Part shown: positions 33,090 to 34,675 of the stretch, in pieces | Position numbering within the stretch: position 1 is the first letter of the stretch | Layout: every line of letters starts with the position of its first letter | From: a virus | DNA length: 34,675 nt | Reading direction: 5' to 3' (one strand) | IMG/VR virus record: IMGVR_UViG_3300033153_004925 | Span: 1 to 34,675 of that record | Notes under the pieces: model-generated | The model's database searches: none | Seen by the model: the letters and a program-made list of their open reading frames with translations, nothing else | What the model was told of the DNA's origin: nothing | Translations under genes and position numbers: made by a program

Positions 33090-34675
33090 ATGGCGGGAAG
33101 TATAATAGAAGCCGGTTTCGAGCTAAAACTTACTGATAGCTGGTCAGATGGTCTTGATAAGATGGACTCGGCTATCAGGAAGGTGAGTAGTGCAGCTTCG
33201 AGTACAAATACCAATGCTCAAACTGCATTTGATAAAACCGCCGACTCTATTAAAAAAATGGTTGCGCAATTAGATAAGCCAACACCAACCATGGCTAAAG
33301 ATTTGGCTAAAGGTTTTGGCGACTTACAAACCAATATCAAGAGGTTTGCCGATCCCTCTTCTTCAGCTATAAAAAGACTTAATAAAGACATCGAGAAAAC
33401 TCAAAAGCAACTTGAGCTTGTGAAATTCGATGGCAAGAATGTTATTGTGCCAAAAAGCCTGGAAAAAGTTCTGGAAAGTGTTGTCGAGGGTATTACAGAG
33501 ACCAGTAGCGACATGTTTAAGAAAGCTAAAAAAGACTCTGAAGAATTAACAGGAGATTATCGCGAAGAGGTGATGAAAGTTTCCGATATGTTTAAGGGTC
33601 TTTATCAAGAGGTAGAGAAAGCCCCGGAAGACAATTTCGCCAAGGAGTTATCTAAAGACTTTTCGGATTTATGGCAAAATTTTAGTCGTGTTGGTGATGT
33701 TTTTAGTGATACCAAAGATCGTATAAACGGCGATATAGTTGACGTTCAAACTAAATTCGATTCCTTAAGATTTGACCAAGATGCTGCTAAAGGCCCAGAA
33801 ACCCTGGCTGCTTCGTTCAGAGAAGTCACCGCTAGTCTTAAAGAAGAGGCGGCAGCATTAATTGCAGGAGGTGCTAATCGTAAAGCTGTATTCCGTGGTG
33901 TGATGACCGTTATTGATAGTTATCAGAAGAAGACTAAAGAGTTGGTTGCTGTTAATAAGGATTTTAAGGCCGTTTATTTTGGCGAAGGAGTTACGGACGG
34001 GAGGAAGCCCGCGCCTGATTCAGTCCTTGGTGCATTCAAGTTTTTTGGTGTACAAGCAGGAATAAATGGCAAGAGATATACCAAGCTAACTAGCCTTACA
34101 GAGTTTTATAACATTACTATGAAGAAAAGCGCGAAGATATGGAAAAGTGTTGCAACTAAGGTTGGTGAGTCAAGTAAAGCCATTAAAGAATTTGGAGAAA
34201 AGACAGAAGAATCGACTAATGCTGCTGCTAAGGTGAGTAAAAGTCTCGAAGACGTTGGTTATTTCCAAATGCGCCAAGACCTACATGAACTAGGAGTGAC
34301 ATACGGTTTCACCAACAAACAAATTGACGATAATGTAGGCAGCATGTTTGAGTTGTCTATCGCGACAGGCGTAGGTTATGGGAAAATTGTTGACCTTGAG
34401 ATAGCTTTCCGAAAAACTGGTATGTCACTCGCTGACTTTTCAGAACAAACCCGGTCACGGCTTATTTTACTATCTCAAACATATGGGATAACGGCAGATG
34501 ATATGGCTAAGTTTCAGTCTGCCGCTGTATTTAGTGTTCAACCTATGGAAGACGGCACCCATTCAATGAATAAGTTCATTGAAGTAGGTGTGAGATTCCA
34601 ACAAGAATTTAAGGTACCTGGTCTTCTTAAAGAAATGGGCAATATTGCCGGAACAACCCAAGGTATTATTGATGA
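33090..34675 (+). CDS. Tape measure protein, N-terminal part (runs off the window)
   Basis: The start is ATG 33090 (MAGSIIEAGFELKLTDSWSD) with GAGAAG upstream; the frame is open to the window end (over 528 codons). It is rich in helix and coiled coil (KRLNKDIEKTQKQLELVKFD, VGESSKAIKEFGEKTEESTN), and the segment VGYFQMRQDLHELGVTYGFT and GVGYGKIVDLEIAFRKTGMS, followed by ADFSEQTRSRLILLSQTYGI, resembles the helical repeats of tape measure proteins. Position after the chaperone pair and the length support the call. Transmembrane segments expected further on would lie beyond the window. Confidence 0.68.
   Translation, partial: MAGSIIEAGFELKLTDSWSDGLDKMDSAIRKVSSAASSTNTNAQTAFDKTADSIKKMVAQLDKPTPTMAKDLAKGFGDLQTNIKRFADPSSSAIKRLNKDIEKTQKQLELVKFDGKNVIVPKSLEKVLESVVEGITETSSDMFKKAKKDSEELTGDYREEVMKVSDMFKGLYQEVEKAPEDNFAKELSKDFSDLWQNFSRVGDVFSDTKDRINGDIVDVQTKFDSLRFDQDAAKGPETLAASFREVTASLKEEAAALIAGGANRKAVFRGVMTVIDSYQKKTKELVAVNKDFKAVYFGEGVTDGRKPAPDSVLGAFKFFGVQAGINGKRYTKLTSLTEFYNITMKKSAKIWKSVATKVGESSKAIKEFGEKTEESTNAAAKVSKSLEDVGYFQMRQDLHELGVTYGFTNKQIDDNVGSMFELSIATGVGYGKIVDLEIAFRKTGMSLADFSEQTRSRLILLSQTYGITADDMAKFQSAAVFSVQPMEDGTHSMNKFIEVGVRFQQEFKVPGLLKEMGNIAGTTQGIID

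Noticed and set aside
1-34675. CRISPR array, insertion sequence or integrase/attachment site
   Set aside because: No regularly spaced repeats, transposase or integrase motifs were seen. The recurring hairpins are terminators with irregular spacing.

Overview
This window is part of the genome of a tailed, contractile-tail bacteriophage (Caudoviricetes, myovirus morphology). The evidence is a virion-assembly module in T4-type order: portal (gp20-like), two core-type proteins, a prohead protease joined to a scaffold (gp21/gp22-like), major capsid protein (gp23-like), neck proteins (gp13/gp14-like), a candidate tail sheath stabiliser (gp15-like), sheath (gp18-like), tail tube (gp19-like), a tail assembly chaperone (gp26-like) and a tape measure protein cut by the window edge. 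Dense packing, ATGA overlaps and many tiny genes fit a phage. The host cannot be named from this sequence.

Layout. (1) 1-2190, + strand: the end of a DUF932 gene broken by a 28-bp tandem duplication, then four small genes, two with CxxC zinc-knuckle patterns. They are separated by a recurring junction made of a GC hairpin terminator and a GATGTTAATTCAATT-like box. (2) 2260-13646, + strand: head module. The portal gene carries two inteins only nine extein residues apart. After the capsid gene comes a protein with an RNA polymerase alpha C-terminal domain (alpha-CTD) fold, encoded among structural genes. (3) 13700-20446, + strand: many lineage-specific proteins, several very basic and several with a short hydrophobic N-terminus ending in an [LI]-x-E motif. 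I read these as internal head proteins targeted to the prohead and trimmed by the phage protease. A gp14-like neck gene lies among them. (4) 20483-25867, + strand: tail completion, sheath, and two tail-tube paralogues, the second with a perfect 48-bp in-frame tandem duplication. (5) 26009-31298, - strand: an accessory island in antisense orientation inside the tail operon. It holds a zinc-ribbon protein, a ParB-like DGQHR protein and about twelve small genes, mostly separated by the same hairpin-plus-box junction, plus a pair of 63-bp promoter-like direct repeats and a structured RNA candidate. (6) 31299-34675: a divergent control region with a G-rich tract and two identical-type palindromes, a tandem ribbon-helix-helix regulator, then the tail chaperone with a T_TTT_TTC slippery heptamer leading into a -1 frame ORF, and the tape measure start.

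Working together: portal, core, protease/scaffold and capsid protein build the prohead. The protease would then mature the capsid protein and the internal proteins. Neck and completion proteins join head to tail, and tube, sheath, chaperone and tape measure build the tail. The minus-strand small genes look like early or middle host-takeover cassettes. The RHH protein, with its own palindromes, may help to switch between the two transcription directions. Function calls come from reading the protein sequences by eye; no database search was run.
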